From: JAJECS01 sp965198185
GTDB taxonomy: Bacteria; Chloroflexota; UBA11872
Assembly (NCBI GenBank): GCA_965198185.1
Contig: CBDAOU010000001.1
Location: forward strand, 806,001-870,000
DNA length: 64,000 bases
Direction of reading: 5' to 3'
Under the pieces are notes generated by a model that worked only from the letters and a program-made list of their open reading frames with translations, did no database searches and was not told the origin of the DNA. Positions 25,121 through 32,776 of this stretch are shown here, piece by piece. The first letter of the stretch is position 1, and every line of letters starts with the position of its first letter. A program made the position numbers and the translations under genes.

Positions 25121-26653
25121 CTAGCTGCCGGCCATGGCGGCGCGGCCCGAGAACGTGTTGGTCGTGAAGTCGGCGATCGCCGCGTTCAGCGCGGCCTCGT
25201 CGTCGTCACTCAACTCGCGCGACTCGCGAATGCGGTCCAACATCTCGGCCTGCCCCGAGCGCAAGAAGTCGAGCAGCTCCTGCTCGAACGCGGCGACCTG
25301 GTCGGTCGGCACGGCGTCCACCGCGCCGGAGGTGCCGGCGTGGATGATGCAGACCTGCTCCTCGATCGGCGCCGGGGCGAACTGCAGCTGCTTGAGCAGC
25401 TCGGTCAGGCGCGCTCCGCGTTCAAGCTGGTTGCGGGTGGCGCGGTCCAGGTCCGACGCGAACTGCGCGAACGCCGCAACCTCGCGGTACTGCGCCAAGC
25501 CCAGCCGCAACTGCCCCGCCACTTGCTTCATGGCGCGGATCTGCGCGTCGCCGCCCACCCGCGACACCGAAAGCCCGGCGTTGATGGCCGGCCGGATTCC
25601 GCCGTTGAACAGGTCCGCTTCCAGGTAGATCTGCCCGTCGGTGATCGAAATGACGTTGGTGGGGATATAGGTGCTCACGTCCCCTTCCTGCGTCTCGATG
25701 ATCGGCAGCGCCGTCAGCGAGCCGCCGCCCTGGTCGTCGTGCATGCGGGCCGACCGCTCCAATAGCCGCGAGTGCAGGTAGAACACGTCACCCGGGTACG
25801 CCTCGCGTCCCGGCGGACGCCGCAGCACCAGCGACACCTGCCGATAGGCCCAGGCGTGCTTGGTGAGGTCGTCGAAGATCAGCAACGCATCCTCGCCGCG
25901 ATCGCGGAAATACTCGCCCATCGTGCAGGCGGCAAACGGCGCGATGTACTGCTGCGCGGCTGGCTGGCTGGCGGTGGCGGCCACGACGATGGTGTGTTCC
26001 AGCGCCCCGTATTCCTGTAGCAGGGCCACCACCTGCGCCACGGCGCTTTCCTTCTGGCCGATGGCGCAGTAGATGCATTTCAGGTCGCCGCCGCGCTGGT
26101 TGATGATCGTGTCCAGGGCGATGGCGGTCTTGCCGATCTGGCGGTCGCCAATGATGAGCTCGCGCTGGCCGCGACCGATCGGAATCATGGCGTCAATGGC
26201 CTTGATGCCCGTCTGCACCGGCGTGTCCACGTCCTGGCGCAGCGCCACGCCGGGGGCGACCTTTTCAATCACGTCCGTCCCGCTGGCGGTGATCGGCCCC
26301 TTGCCGTCCACCGGTTCTCCCAGCGCGTTGACCACGCGCCCCAGCATCTCCGGCCCTACGGGCACCTCGGCCACGCGGCCGGTGGTGCGCACCTCGTCGC
26401 CTTCCTCGATCGTCAGGTAGTCGCCGAGGATCACCACGCCCACGGTGTCCTCTTCCAGGTTGAGGGCCATGCCCATCACGCCGTCGGGGAACTCGAGCAG
26501 CTCGCCCGCCAGACACTCGGAGATGCCCGTGACCTGCGCGACGCCGTCGGCGACCTCGAGCACGCTGCCCACGTTGGCCTGCTGGGCGCTGGCCTGAAAT
26601 CCCTCGATCTCTCGCCGCAGGGCGTCAGCTATTTCTTCCGGGCTGATAGACAT
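25121..26653 (-). CDS. atpA: ATP synthase F1 alpha subunit
   Basis: The 510-residue non-catalytic nucleotide-binding subunit has the P-loop GDRQIGKTAIALDTI and the arginine-finger region around ISVSRVGGDAQ-like LSVSRVGGDAQIRAM. The beginning MSISPEEIADALRREIEGF is the usual alpha N terminus that binds the delta subunit. Start ATG 26653 lies 15 bases after the atpH stop. Confidence 0.97.
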   Translation of the reverse strand: MSISPEEIADALRREIEGFQASAQQANVGSVLEVADGVAQVTGISECLAGELLEFPDGVMGMALNLEEDTVGVVILGDYLTIEEGDEVRTTGRVAEVPVGPEMLGRVVNALGEPVDGKGPITASGTDVIEKVAPGVALRQDVDTPVQTGIKAIDAMIPIGRGQRELIIGDRQIGKTAIALDTIINQRGGDLKCIYCAIGQKESAVAQVVALLQEYGALEHTIVVAATASQPAAQQYIAPFAACTMGEYFRDRGEDALLIFDDLTKHAWAYRQVSLVLRRPPGREAYPGDVFYLHSRLLERSARMHDDQGGGSLTALPIIETQEGDVSTYIPTNVISITDGQIYLEADLFNGGIRPAINAGLSVSRVGGDAQIRAMKQVAGQLRLGLAQYREVAAFAQFASDLDRATRNQLERGARLTELLKQLQFAPAPIEEQVCIIHAGTSGAVDAVPTDQVAAFEQELLDFLRSGQAEMLDRIRESRELSDDDEAALNAAIADFTTNTFSGRAAMAGS

Positions 26654-26668
26654 TCGCGTTCCTCGCGC

Positions 26669-27211
26669 TTAGCGCAACGCCCGGCCCAGCGACTGCAGCC
26701 GGGCGCGCACGCTCAAATCCAATACATTGTCGCCGCGTTGCACCACGAAGCCGCCCAACAGGGCGGGGTCGGTCGCGCTGGTGAGGTGCAGCCGCCGGCC
26801 CGGCTGGGCCAGCCGCTGGCGCAACTCCTCCGTCTCGGTCTCCTGCAACGGCGCGGCCGTCGTCACGTGCACGCGGTCCAGGCGGCGCTCGCGGTCGGCG
26901 ATGCGCAAGAACCCGCGCTCGATCTCCGTCAGCACGTCAACGTCCCGGCTCGTCACCAGCACGTGCAGCAGGCCGAGGCCGTTCACGCTCACGCCTGGCC
27001 GGGCCACGCGGTCCACCAGGTCGAGTCGCTCCGCCAACGGAATCGCCGCGTTCTCCAGAAACGCCCGCACGCTGTCGTCGTCCACGATGGCGCGCAGCAC
27101 CCGCAGGTCCTGCTCCCAGGCGTCCCAGGAGTCGTCGCGCTGCGCCGCGGCGGTCACCACGTGCACGTAGGTGCGGGCACGGCGCCGGCGCGCGGCTGCG
27201 CCTTGCCTCAC
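26669..27211 (-). CDS. atpH: ATP synthase F1 delta subunit
   Basis: The 180-residue protein joins the peripheral stalk to F1. It is divergent in sequence, as delta usually is, but shows the helical N-terminal domain followed by LLHVLVTSRDVDVLTEIERGF and a C-terminal GGFVVQRGDNVLDLSVRARL, which is the family's best conserved block. The start is a GTG at 27211 that overlaps the atpF stop as GTGA, a coupled arrangement. Its place between atpF and atpA supports the call. Confidence 0.9.
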   Translation of the reverse strand: MRQGAAARRRRARTYVHVVTAAAQRDDSWDAWEQDLRVLRAIVDDDSVRAFLENAAIPLAERLDLVDRVARPGVSVNGLGLLHVLVTSRDVDVLTEIERGFLRIADRERRLDRVHVTTAAPLQETETEELRQRLAQPGRRLHLTSATDPALLGGFVVQRGDNVLDLSVRARLQSLGRALR

Positions 27212-27717
27212 TTCGCGCCCCCGTCAACGTCCGCCAGGGCTTCCTGCACTAGGCGGCGGTGCTCCGGGTCGTCGATGGAGCGATCCAGCACGCGGGCCGT
27301 GGCGCCAAGCACCAGCTCCGCCGTCTCGCGGCGGAGCTCCTCGCGGACCTGCGCCCGCGATCGGTCGATCTCCGCGCGGGCGTCGTTACGCAGCCGCTCC
27401 GACTCCTCGCGCGCCCGTTCGACCTCCCGCGTGTGCAGCGCCTCGGCACTGCGGGCGGCTTCGTCACGAATGCGCTGCGCCTCCGCCTGCGCGCCGGCCA
27501 ACTCGGACTGAAACTCCTGCCGCTCGCGCTCGACCTGCTCGCGCAGCGATTCCGCCTCTTGCAGGCTGTCGCTGATCCGCTCGCGGCGCCGCCGCAGCAT
27601 GTCGGTGATGGGCCCGAACAGCAGGCGGCGCATCAGATACAGAAAGATCACGAAGCTCACCAGCTGGAAGAGGATGTTCCAGCCGCTGATCCCCAGTGAG
27701 TTGATTAACCCGTCCAT
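27208..27717 (-). CDS. atpF: ATP synthase F0 b subunit
   Basis: The 169-residue subunit has one N-terminal membrane helix (ILFQLVSFVIFLYLMRRLLF) and a long charged coiled coil from residue 40 onward (RRRRERISDSLQEAESLREQ), the peripheral stalk. Only one b-type gene is present, so a homodimer is expected. The stop overlaps the atpH start. Confidence 0.94.
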   Translation of the reverse strand: MDGLINSLGISGWNILFQLVSFVIFLYLMRRLLFGPITDMLRRRRERISDSLQEAESLREQVERERQEFQSELAGAQAEAQRIRDEAARSAEALHTREVERAREESERLRNDARAEIDRSRAQVREELRRETAELVLGATARVLDRSIDDPEHRRLVQEALADVDGGAK

Positions 27718-27755
27718 CAGCGTCGCCTCCGCTTACGGTTGGAGCGGTCGCCGCC

Positions 27756-27986
27756 CTAGCCGAACGCCAACAGGATGCCGATGATGAACGCGTAGATGCC
27801 GATGGCCTCGGCCAAGCCGAGACCCACGATCATCGTATTGCGGATGTCGCCGGCGGCCTCTGGATTACGGCCGATGGCGTTCATGGCCGCCTGCACCCCG
27901 AGACCGATTCCCAGGCCCGGCCCAATGGCGCCGATGCCGATTGCCAACCCGGCGCCCAATGGTGCCAGGTTTGCAGCTTCTTCCAT
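27756..27986 (-). CDS. atpE: ATP synthase F0 c subunit
   Basis: The 76-residue proteolipid has two membrane helices joined by the polar loop RNPEAAGD. The essential carboxylate is the Glu in GLAEAIGIYAFI. The residues after it (Ala-Ile) and the glycine-rich first helix lack the Gln and Thr that mark sodium-coupled rings, so proton coupling is likely. The helix-1 glycine repeat GIGAIGPGLGIGLG is intact. Confidence 0.95.
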   Translation of the reverse strand: MEEAANLAPLGAGLAIGIGAIGPGLGIGLGVQAAMNAIGRNPEAAGDIRNTMIVGLGLAEAIGIYAFIIGILLAFG

Positions 27987-28010
27987 GCGTCCAACCCCTC
28001 CTCGTGGCGT

Positions 28011-28841
28011 CTAGTGCGCCTCGTGAGCCGACTCAGCCACGGCCTGTCCCGCGAACACCATGCTGAGCACGAAAAAGATTACGGCCTGAATGAGCCCGAA
28101 CAGTATCTCAAGCACCAGGAACACTACCCCGATGAGGGGAATGTGTCCCAGGGCGAACCCCGCCAGCACCGGCCCGTTGAGCACGACCTCCCCGGCAAAC
28201 AGATTGCCGAAAAGCCGGAAGGACAGCGAAATGACGACGAACAGCTCAATGATGATAAACACCGGCGCCAGCAACGGGACTTGCGCCATGGCCTTGATGT
28301 GCCCCAACGGCCCATGCGCCGTGATCCCCGAGATGTGGATGACGAGGAACGCCACCAGCGCCAGCGCGAGCGTCATATTGATGTCGGCGGTGGCCGGTCG
28401 GAAGATCGGCGCGGCGATGAGCTCCCCCTTGTGCTCGACTCGCAGCCAGATCGTGCCGATGCCCGGCAAGAGGCTGAACCAGTTGGCGACGGCGATGAAG
28501 ATGAAGAACGTGGCCCCGATGGGCAACAGGTGCCGCGCGTAGCGGGCGCCGACCATCGACTGCACGAGGTCGTCGAGGAACTCGACCACGGCCTCGGCCA
28601 GGTTTTGCAGCCCCCGGGGCACCAGCGCCGCTTCCGGGTCCTGGCGGATTCGCCGCGCTGCCAGCCAGGCGATGACCAGCAGCACGGCCATGGTGATGAA
28701 CATCATCAGCATGGAGTTGGTGAAGGTGAACGGCCCGAAATGGCCCAGCGGCTCGGCTGCGGCGCTGATGTGGGGGGAGACGTCGGCGGCGTCTTCGGCG
28801 AACCGGATGTCCGCAACCGGGGGTGGATTAACGCCGGCCAT
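28011..28841 (-). CDS. atpB: ATP synthase F0 a subunit
   Basis: The 276-residue membrane protein forms the proton half-channels. The essential Arg lies in SFRLFGNLFAGEVV on the penultimate helices. An N-terminal extension of about 35 residues before the first helix carries DVSPHISAAAEPLGHFGPF. Five to six membrane segments are visible. It lies between atpZ and atpE in the standard order. Confidence 0.95.
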   Translation of the reverse strand: MAGVNPPPVADIRFAEDAADVSPHISAAAEPLGHFGPFTFTNSMLMMFITMAVLLVIAWLAARRIRQDPEAALVPRGLQNLAEAVVEFLDDLVQSMVGARYARHLLPIGATFFIFIAVANWFSLLPGIGTIWLRVEHKGELIAAPIFRPATADINMTLALALVAFLVIHISGITAHGPLGHIKAMAQVPLLAPVFIIIELFVVISLSFRLFGNLFAGEVVLNGPVLAGFALGHIPLIGVVFLVLEILFGLIQAVIFFVLSMVFAGQAVAESAHEAH

Positions 28842-28844
28842 GCG

Positions 28845-29054
28845 CTAGCCGTTCCCGCGCGACAACGCGGTCACAATCCGGTAGAAGGCGTAGGCCGAGC
28901 CGACGAGACCGAGCATCAATCCCACAAGCAAAAAGAGCGGGCTGAGGTCCAACCGCTCATCGAGCCACCGACCCCCGAGGATGCCGACGATGAACATTGC
29001 CCCGACCAGCGAGCCAAACTGAAGCGCCAACGCCGCCGCGCGCAGCACGCCCAT
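28845..29054 (-). CDS. atpZ: AtpZ/AtpI-type F0F1 accessory membrane protein
   Basis: The 69-residue protein has two membrane helices separated by GGRWLDERLDLSP, the signature of the AtpZ/AtpI family. These help assemble the c-ring or move Mg2+ or Ca2+. The stop is 3 bases from the atpB ATG. No separate larger AtpI precedes it, so this is the first gene of the operon. Confidence 0.85.
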   Translation of the reverse strand: MGVLRAAALALQFGSLVGAMFIVGILGGRWLDERLDLSPLFLLVGLMLGLVGSAYAFYRIVTALSRGNG

Positions 29055-29080
29055 CGCGACTCAGTCCGATCCGAGGACTT

Positions 29081-29096
29081 TGTGAAAACATTCACA
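29081..29096. promoter_or_regulatory. Perfect CRP/FNR-type palindrome TGTGA-N6-TCACA upstream of the atp operon
   Basis: TGTGAAAACATTCACA is a perfect match to the CRP consensus half sites with the correct 6-base spacing. It is 27 bases before the atpZ start and is AT-rich in a GC-rich setting. No clear -10 or -35 could be assigned. A CRP- or FNR-family regulator is inferred. Confidence 0.55.
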
Positions 29097-29230
29097 CCCT
29101 CGCGAGCCGGGCAAGTCTAGCAGAGGCGACCTCCCCCAACAACGCTCGCCACGCGCCCCTTGCCGCGGCCGCCGGGCGTGCCTAAAGTGCACCCAGCGAC
29201 CCACCCCGAACCCTCTGAGGACGACCGGCA

Positions 29231-29344
29231 ATGATTGAGCGTCCGAGTTCCTGGCGGGTGTCACGCACCGGGCTCGCGGTGCTGCTGACCCTGGCCACGT
29301 TGAGTCTCGTGCTGGGCACCTGGCTCTACTCCATCGTCGGGTAG
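29231..29344 (+). CDS. Small single-pass membrane protein (37 residues)
   Basis: A short frame from ATG 29231, with GAGG about ten bases upstream, encodes MIERPSSWRVSRTGLAVLLT followed by a hydrophobic run ending in GTWLYSIVG. The N-terminal basic residues and one membrane helix suggest an inner-membrane protein with the N terminus inside. Nothing else identifies a function. It is transcribed away from the atp operon. Confidence 0.5.
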   Translation: MIERPSSWRVSRTGLAVLLTLATLSLVLGTWLYSIVG

Positions 29345-29503
29345 AGCTACACCCCAATCCGGGCGGCGGGCCCTCCGGCCCTGCCGTCAGTCCGCCGGCG
29401 GCCGCACCTGCTTGGCCTTGACTAGCAAGCGTCGAGCGGTCCGTGAAGTCTCGATCACCGGAGCACGGCCGCGGCGTAGAACTCCGGCCGTCGCCAGCCA
29501 GGC

Positions 29504-30346
29504 TCACGGCCCGAACAGCGGCAGTCCCGGAATCCCAATCTTGGCCCGGTACAGAGCCCCTTCGCGGCAGGTGATGAACAGCTCGTCGTTCTCCGGCCCG
29601 CCGAAGCAGCAGTTCGCCGGCTTCTCATGCCCCACGGGAATGTCCAGGTCGATTTCGCCTTCCGGGGTCACCCGCCGCACGCGGTACGCGCCGTATACCG
29701 CCACGTAGAGATTGCCCTCGACGTCCAGGCACATGCCGTCCGGCGCCCACCAATTGTCCTGGCCCTGGCGCAGGTCCGCCAGCACGCCGCGATTGGCCAG
29801 CGTGCCGTCGGCGCGGATGTCGTGCGTCACCGCCTCGCCGGTGTGCGAATCGGCCAGATAGAGCACCGAGCCGCCGGCGTTCACGTTTACGCCGTTGGGC
29901 CATGGCACCTCCGCCGCCAACTGCAAGTCGCCGCCCGGACCCAGCCGGTAGACGCGGCCCGGCGGCGGGTCCTGGGCGAAATGGCCCTCGGGCGCCGTGA
30001 AATAGATCGCACCCGAGGAATGAAAGGTCAAATCGTTGGGCGAGCCCAGCGGGCCGCCCTCGAACTCGTCGACGACGGTGAACACCTGCCCCGACGGCGT
30101 GACGCGGGCGATGCGGCACCCGAAGAGGTCGGTGACATAGCAGTCGCCGTTCCAGTGCACCGCCGTCCCATTGGGCGCCGCCAGCCGCACGAACGGCTCG
30201 CAGCCGCCGTGGCGCGACACCCGCCACAGCGTGTGCTCGCGGCTGTCGGCCACATAGAGCCGCCCTTCGGCATCCATCGACGGGCCCTCGGCCGACAGCA
30301 GCCGGTCGACCCACAGCTCCACCGGCCCCTGAAATTCCGCCGCCAT
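29504..30346 (-). CDS. SMP-30/gluconolactonase family protein
   Basis: The 280-residue six-bladed beta-propeller would hydrolyse sugar lactones using a bound divalent metal. The metal ligands are visible as Glu in LSAEGPS, Asn in GSPNDLTF, Asn in PWPNGVNV and Asp in WAPDGMCLD. I start at MAAEFQG (30346); the frame is open upstream but non-homologous. With the mannonate dehydratase just upstream it suggests sugar-acid breakdown. Confidence 0.87.
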   Translation of the reverse strand: MAAEFQGPVELWVDRLLSAEGPSMDAEGRLYVADSREHTLWRVSRHGGCEPFVRLAAPNGTAVHWNGDCYVTDLFGCRIARVTPSGQVFTVVDEFEGGPLGSPNDLTFHSSGAIYFTAPEGHFAQDPPPGRVYRLGPGGDLQLAAEVPWPNGVNVNAGGSVLYLADSHTGEAVTHDIRADGTLANRGVLADLRQGQDNWWAPDGMCLDVEGNLYVAVYGAYRVRRVTPEGEIDLDIPVGHEKPANCCFGGPENDELFITCREGALYRAKIGIPGLPLFGP

Positions 30347-30433
30347 CAGCCTCGCCCCCGTGCGCCGCGCCCCGTCCGCGAGCATGCCCCGCGCCCGCAG
30401 CCGCGGCAACCGGCCCCGGAGACGGCGGTCGGT

Positions 30434-30463
30434 GTAGGGGCGCCCCTGGTGGGCGCCCGCCTC
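30434..30463. repeat. Imperfect G-rich palindrome of the GTAGGGGCG class
   Basis: GTAGGGGCGCCCCTGG followed by TGGGCGCCCGCC forms an imperfect hairpin in the gap upstream of the SMP-30 gene. It starts with the same GTAGGGGCG as the 28-bp palindromes. Confidence 0.5.
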
Positions 30464-30588
30464 CTCTGCCACGGATGACGGCAAACCGTGTAAACCCTGT
30501 CTCCGGTCTGCACACACGGTGGGGAGAGGGGTTCAGCCGCAGACGCGTCGCTGAATCGTCCCGGGCCGGCGACCTGCCGAGGGCGCAG

Positions 30589-31590
30589 TTATGCCGTGGA
30601 CTGAATCAGCGCGCGCAGATAGCCCAGGCACCAGGCGCGCGCCAGGTCGTGGTCCGGGGTGTCGCCCAGAACGCCGGGGTAGTGATCGGGCATCACGTAG
30701 CCGTCGAATCCCGCCTCGTGCAACAGGCGCATGTGCTCGGCGGCGTCGAAATCGCCCTCATCGGGAAAGACTTCGTGGAAGCGCGGCACGGTGCCGTGCA
30801 CGTTGCGGAAGTGGATGGCGAAGAGCTTGCCCTGGGCGCCGAAGCGGCGCAGCGCGCCAGTCATGTCGCCGCCGGACTCCTGCAGGGTGCCCATGCAGAA
30901 GAGCAGGCCCACGCCCGGATCGGCATAGCGGTCGAGCAGGCGCTCGAGCCCGGCGGGGTCGGCGAACGGCTGGGCCACGCCGCGGTAGACGGGCAGCGGC
31001 GGATCGTTGGGGTGGAAGCCGAGGCGCACGCCGGCGGCGCGGGCCGCGGGCAGGACGGCGTCCATGAAGCGGTCCAGGCGGCGCCAGACTTCCTGCTCCG
31101 TGACGCGTGGGCCGCTGGCGCCGTTACCGCCCCAGGTGACGAGATCGCCGGCGTCGAGTCGGGCGGCGTCGAAGGTGCGCAGCACCGCGCCGGCGCGGCC
31201 CAGGGGCTCGTCGCGATAGCCGCGCCAGTCGTGCTGCGCCTCGTCGGCGTGGGCAATGGCGAAGCCGCAGGTCAGCAGGTCGACGCCGTGGTCGCCCAGC
31301 AGGCGGATGGTTTCGCATAGGGCCTCAAGCTCACCGGCGGCGCGCTCGGCGTCGCCCTGCAGGACGCCGGGAATCAGCGGCCGGCTGAGCTCCATGCCAC
31401 CCAGCGCCAGGTCGAAGTCGGCAAAGCGCCGCAGCAGCGCGCGAAAGCCGTCCCGGTCCACATGGCCGCCGTTGGCCTCCGCTCCAGGAAACCTGATCCA
31501 GCGCAACGTGCCGCCCTCGACCCCCAGCTGCCGCACGAGCTGCAGATGCTCGCGGGAGGTGGAGGCGTAGCGGAGGCCGAGTTTGATCAT
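30589..31590 (-). CDS. uxuA: Mannonate dehydratase (UxuA family)
   Basis: The 333-residue TIM-barrel enzyme would dehydrate D-mannonate to 2-keto-3-deoxygluconate. Family marks are GFHPNDPPLPVYRGVAQPF, HFRNVHGTVPRFHEVFPDEG and the C-terminal YVMPDHYPGVLGD, which hold the metal-binding His and Asp residues. The start MIKLGLRYAS at 31590 is preferred over an ATG eight codons upstream. With the KDG-kinase-like gene at 2.9 kb it would form part of hexuronate catabolism. A related mannonate/altronate variant is possible. Confidence 0.87.
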   Translation of the reverse strand: MIKLGLRYASTSREHLQLVRQLGVEGGTLRWIRFPGAEANGGHVDRDGFRALLRRFADFDLALGGMELSRPLIPGVLQGDAERAAGELEALCETIRLLGDHGVDLLTCGFAIAHADEAQHDWRGYRDEPLGRAGAVLRTFDAARLDAGDLVTWGGNGASGPRVTEQEVWRRLDRFMDAVLPAARAAGVRLGFHPNDPPLPVYRGVAQPFADPAGLERLLDRYADPGVGLLFCMGTLQESGGDMTGALRRFGAQGKLFAIHFRNVHGTVPRFHEVFPDEGDFDAAEHMRLLHEAGFDGYVMPDHYPGVLGDTPDHDLARAWCLGYLRALIQSTA

Positions 31591-31666
31591 GGGGTCCGCG
31601 TAGTGAGGGCGCACAGTGCAATGGGCTTGCTTGGCTTGGCGAGGGCGGGTCTCGTGAGGTTCGTAT

Positions 31667-31855
31667 TCATCTGGTGCGCGGGTCAGCCTCGGTCCGGTAC
31701 GCCTCTACTAGGTCGGGCGTTTCCTCAGGGCCGATGCTCAGGGCCCTGGCACGCTGCTCCCCGTACCGGAATAGCTCGCGCCACTCCTTTTCTTGCACCT
31801 GGCGGAGCCGCGATTCCCGCGCGACCTCGCCGCTCGACCGCCTCTTTCGCTTCAT
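31667..31855 (-). CDS. Small basic protein, antitoxin-like C terminus
   Basis: A 62-residue protein begins MKRKRRSSGEVARESRLRQV and ends with a helix like YGEQRARALSIGPEETPDLV followed by EAYR. That ending recalls the C terminus of small DNA-binding antitoxins found without an obvious toxin. It is 8 bases downstream of the 80-residue gene and may share its transcript. No toxin adjoins. Function is not assigned. Confidence 0.5.
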   Translation of the reverse strand: MKRKRRSSGEVARESRLRQVQEKEWRELFRYGEQRARALSIGPEETPDLVEAYRTEADPRTR

Positions 31856-31863
31856 TGGCTCGT

Positions 31864-32106
31864 CTAACCCGGCCGGTGCGCTTCGGCCTCTTCGCCTCGC
31901 AGCGCGGCCAGGGCTTTCTGATAAGCCCGCTGCGCCAGGAAGTGGCGCAGCCGTGCGGGGACCGTGCGGTCCAGGTTTGCCGTGAGCCGGTCCACCTCGG
32001 CCAGGGCGGAGGCGACCTCGGGGCCGCGGCCTTGGCCGATGGCCTCGAGCAGGCTCTCGAGCGCCGCCTCCAAATCCGCCGCGCCGTCCCAGTCGTTGGT
32101 TGTCAT
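31864..32106 (-). CDS. Small helical protein of unknown function
   Basis: The 80-residue product is mostly predicted helix, rich in Ala, Leu, Glu and Arg (DLEAALESLLEAIGQG, PARLRHFLAQRAYQKALAAL). I start at ATG 32106. The pattern resembles small helical proteins of unknown role seen in GC-rich genomes. A REP hairpin lies immediately upstream at 32127-32151. No function is assigned. Confidence 0.55.
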   Translation of the reverse strand: MTTNDWDGAADLEAALESLLEAIGQGRGPEVASALAEVDRLTANLDRTVPARLRHFLAQRAYQKALAALRGEEAEAHRPG

Positions 32107-32126
32107 GCCGTCGCCTCGCAAAAGCT

Positions 32127-32151
32127 GGATTCCGGCTTTCGCCGGAATGAC
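32127..32151. repeat. REP-type hairpin
   Basis: GGATTCCGGC and GCCGGAATGAC form a compact hairpin between the OsmC gene and the small helical gene, of the same class as at 10126. Confidence 0.6.
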
Positions 32152-32173
32152 AAGACGGTGTGTTCCGTGCCCG

Positions 32174-32620
32174 CTAGCCCGCGAGCGACGCGTCGAGGGT
32201 GATCTCGATGTTGCCGCGCAGCGCGTTGGAGATCGGGCAGCCCTGCTCGCCTTGGCCGGCCAGGTCGGCGAAGCCGTCCGCGTCGAGGCCGTCCACCGTG
32301 CCCTGCACGGTCAGCGCGCTTGACGCCACCATCATGCCGCCGCCCGGCTTGGGGGCGAACGTCACGACCGCCGAGACCTCGAGCTGTGTGGGCGGGTGTC
32401 CCGCCTCGGTGAGCGTGTGCGACAGCGCCATGGCGTAGCAGCTGGCGTGCGCCGCGGCGATCAGCTCCTCGGGGCTGGTCTTGCCCTCTGGCTCCTCGGT
32501 GCGCGCGGCCCAGGTGACGCCCTGAGTCGCAAAGGCGCCGCTGCCGACCGAGAACTCCCCGTTGCCCTCGAAGAGACTCCCGTTCCACACCACGTCCGCC
32601 CGGCGAGTGATATCAGCCAT
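32174..32620 (-). CDS. OsmC/Ohr family peroxiredoxin
   Basis: The 148-residue protein reduces organic or inorganic hydroperoxides through two cysteines. The first lies in AAAHASCYAMAL and the second in GEQGCPISNAL, both in the family's positions, with the catalytic Arg/Glu region near WAARTEEPEGKTSPEELI. The ATG at 32620 has AGGA eight bases before it. The motif AHASCYAMALS fits the OsmC branch better than Ohr. Confidence 0.9.
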   Translation of the reverse strand: MADITRRADVVWNGSLFEGNGEFSVGSGAFATQGVTWAARTEEPEGKTSPEELIAAAHASCYAMALSHTLTEAGHPPTQLEVSAVVTFAPKPGGGMMVASSALTVQGTVDGLDADGFADLAGQGEQGCPISNALRGNIEITLDASLAG

Positions 32621-32776
32621 GGTTTTTCCTTTCGCAACCTCAGGGTCCCCGCTGGGCGGGGTCGCGGCCATTGTGCGAACGCGCCCATGGCCGGGCAAAT
32701 CACGCCTTACCATCAGGCGCTACGCTTGCCCCGGCCAGCGTCGCGGCCCGATCCGCACAGACCCGGAGCGCTTCCG

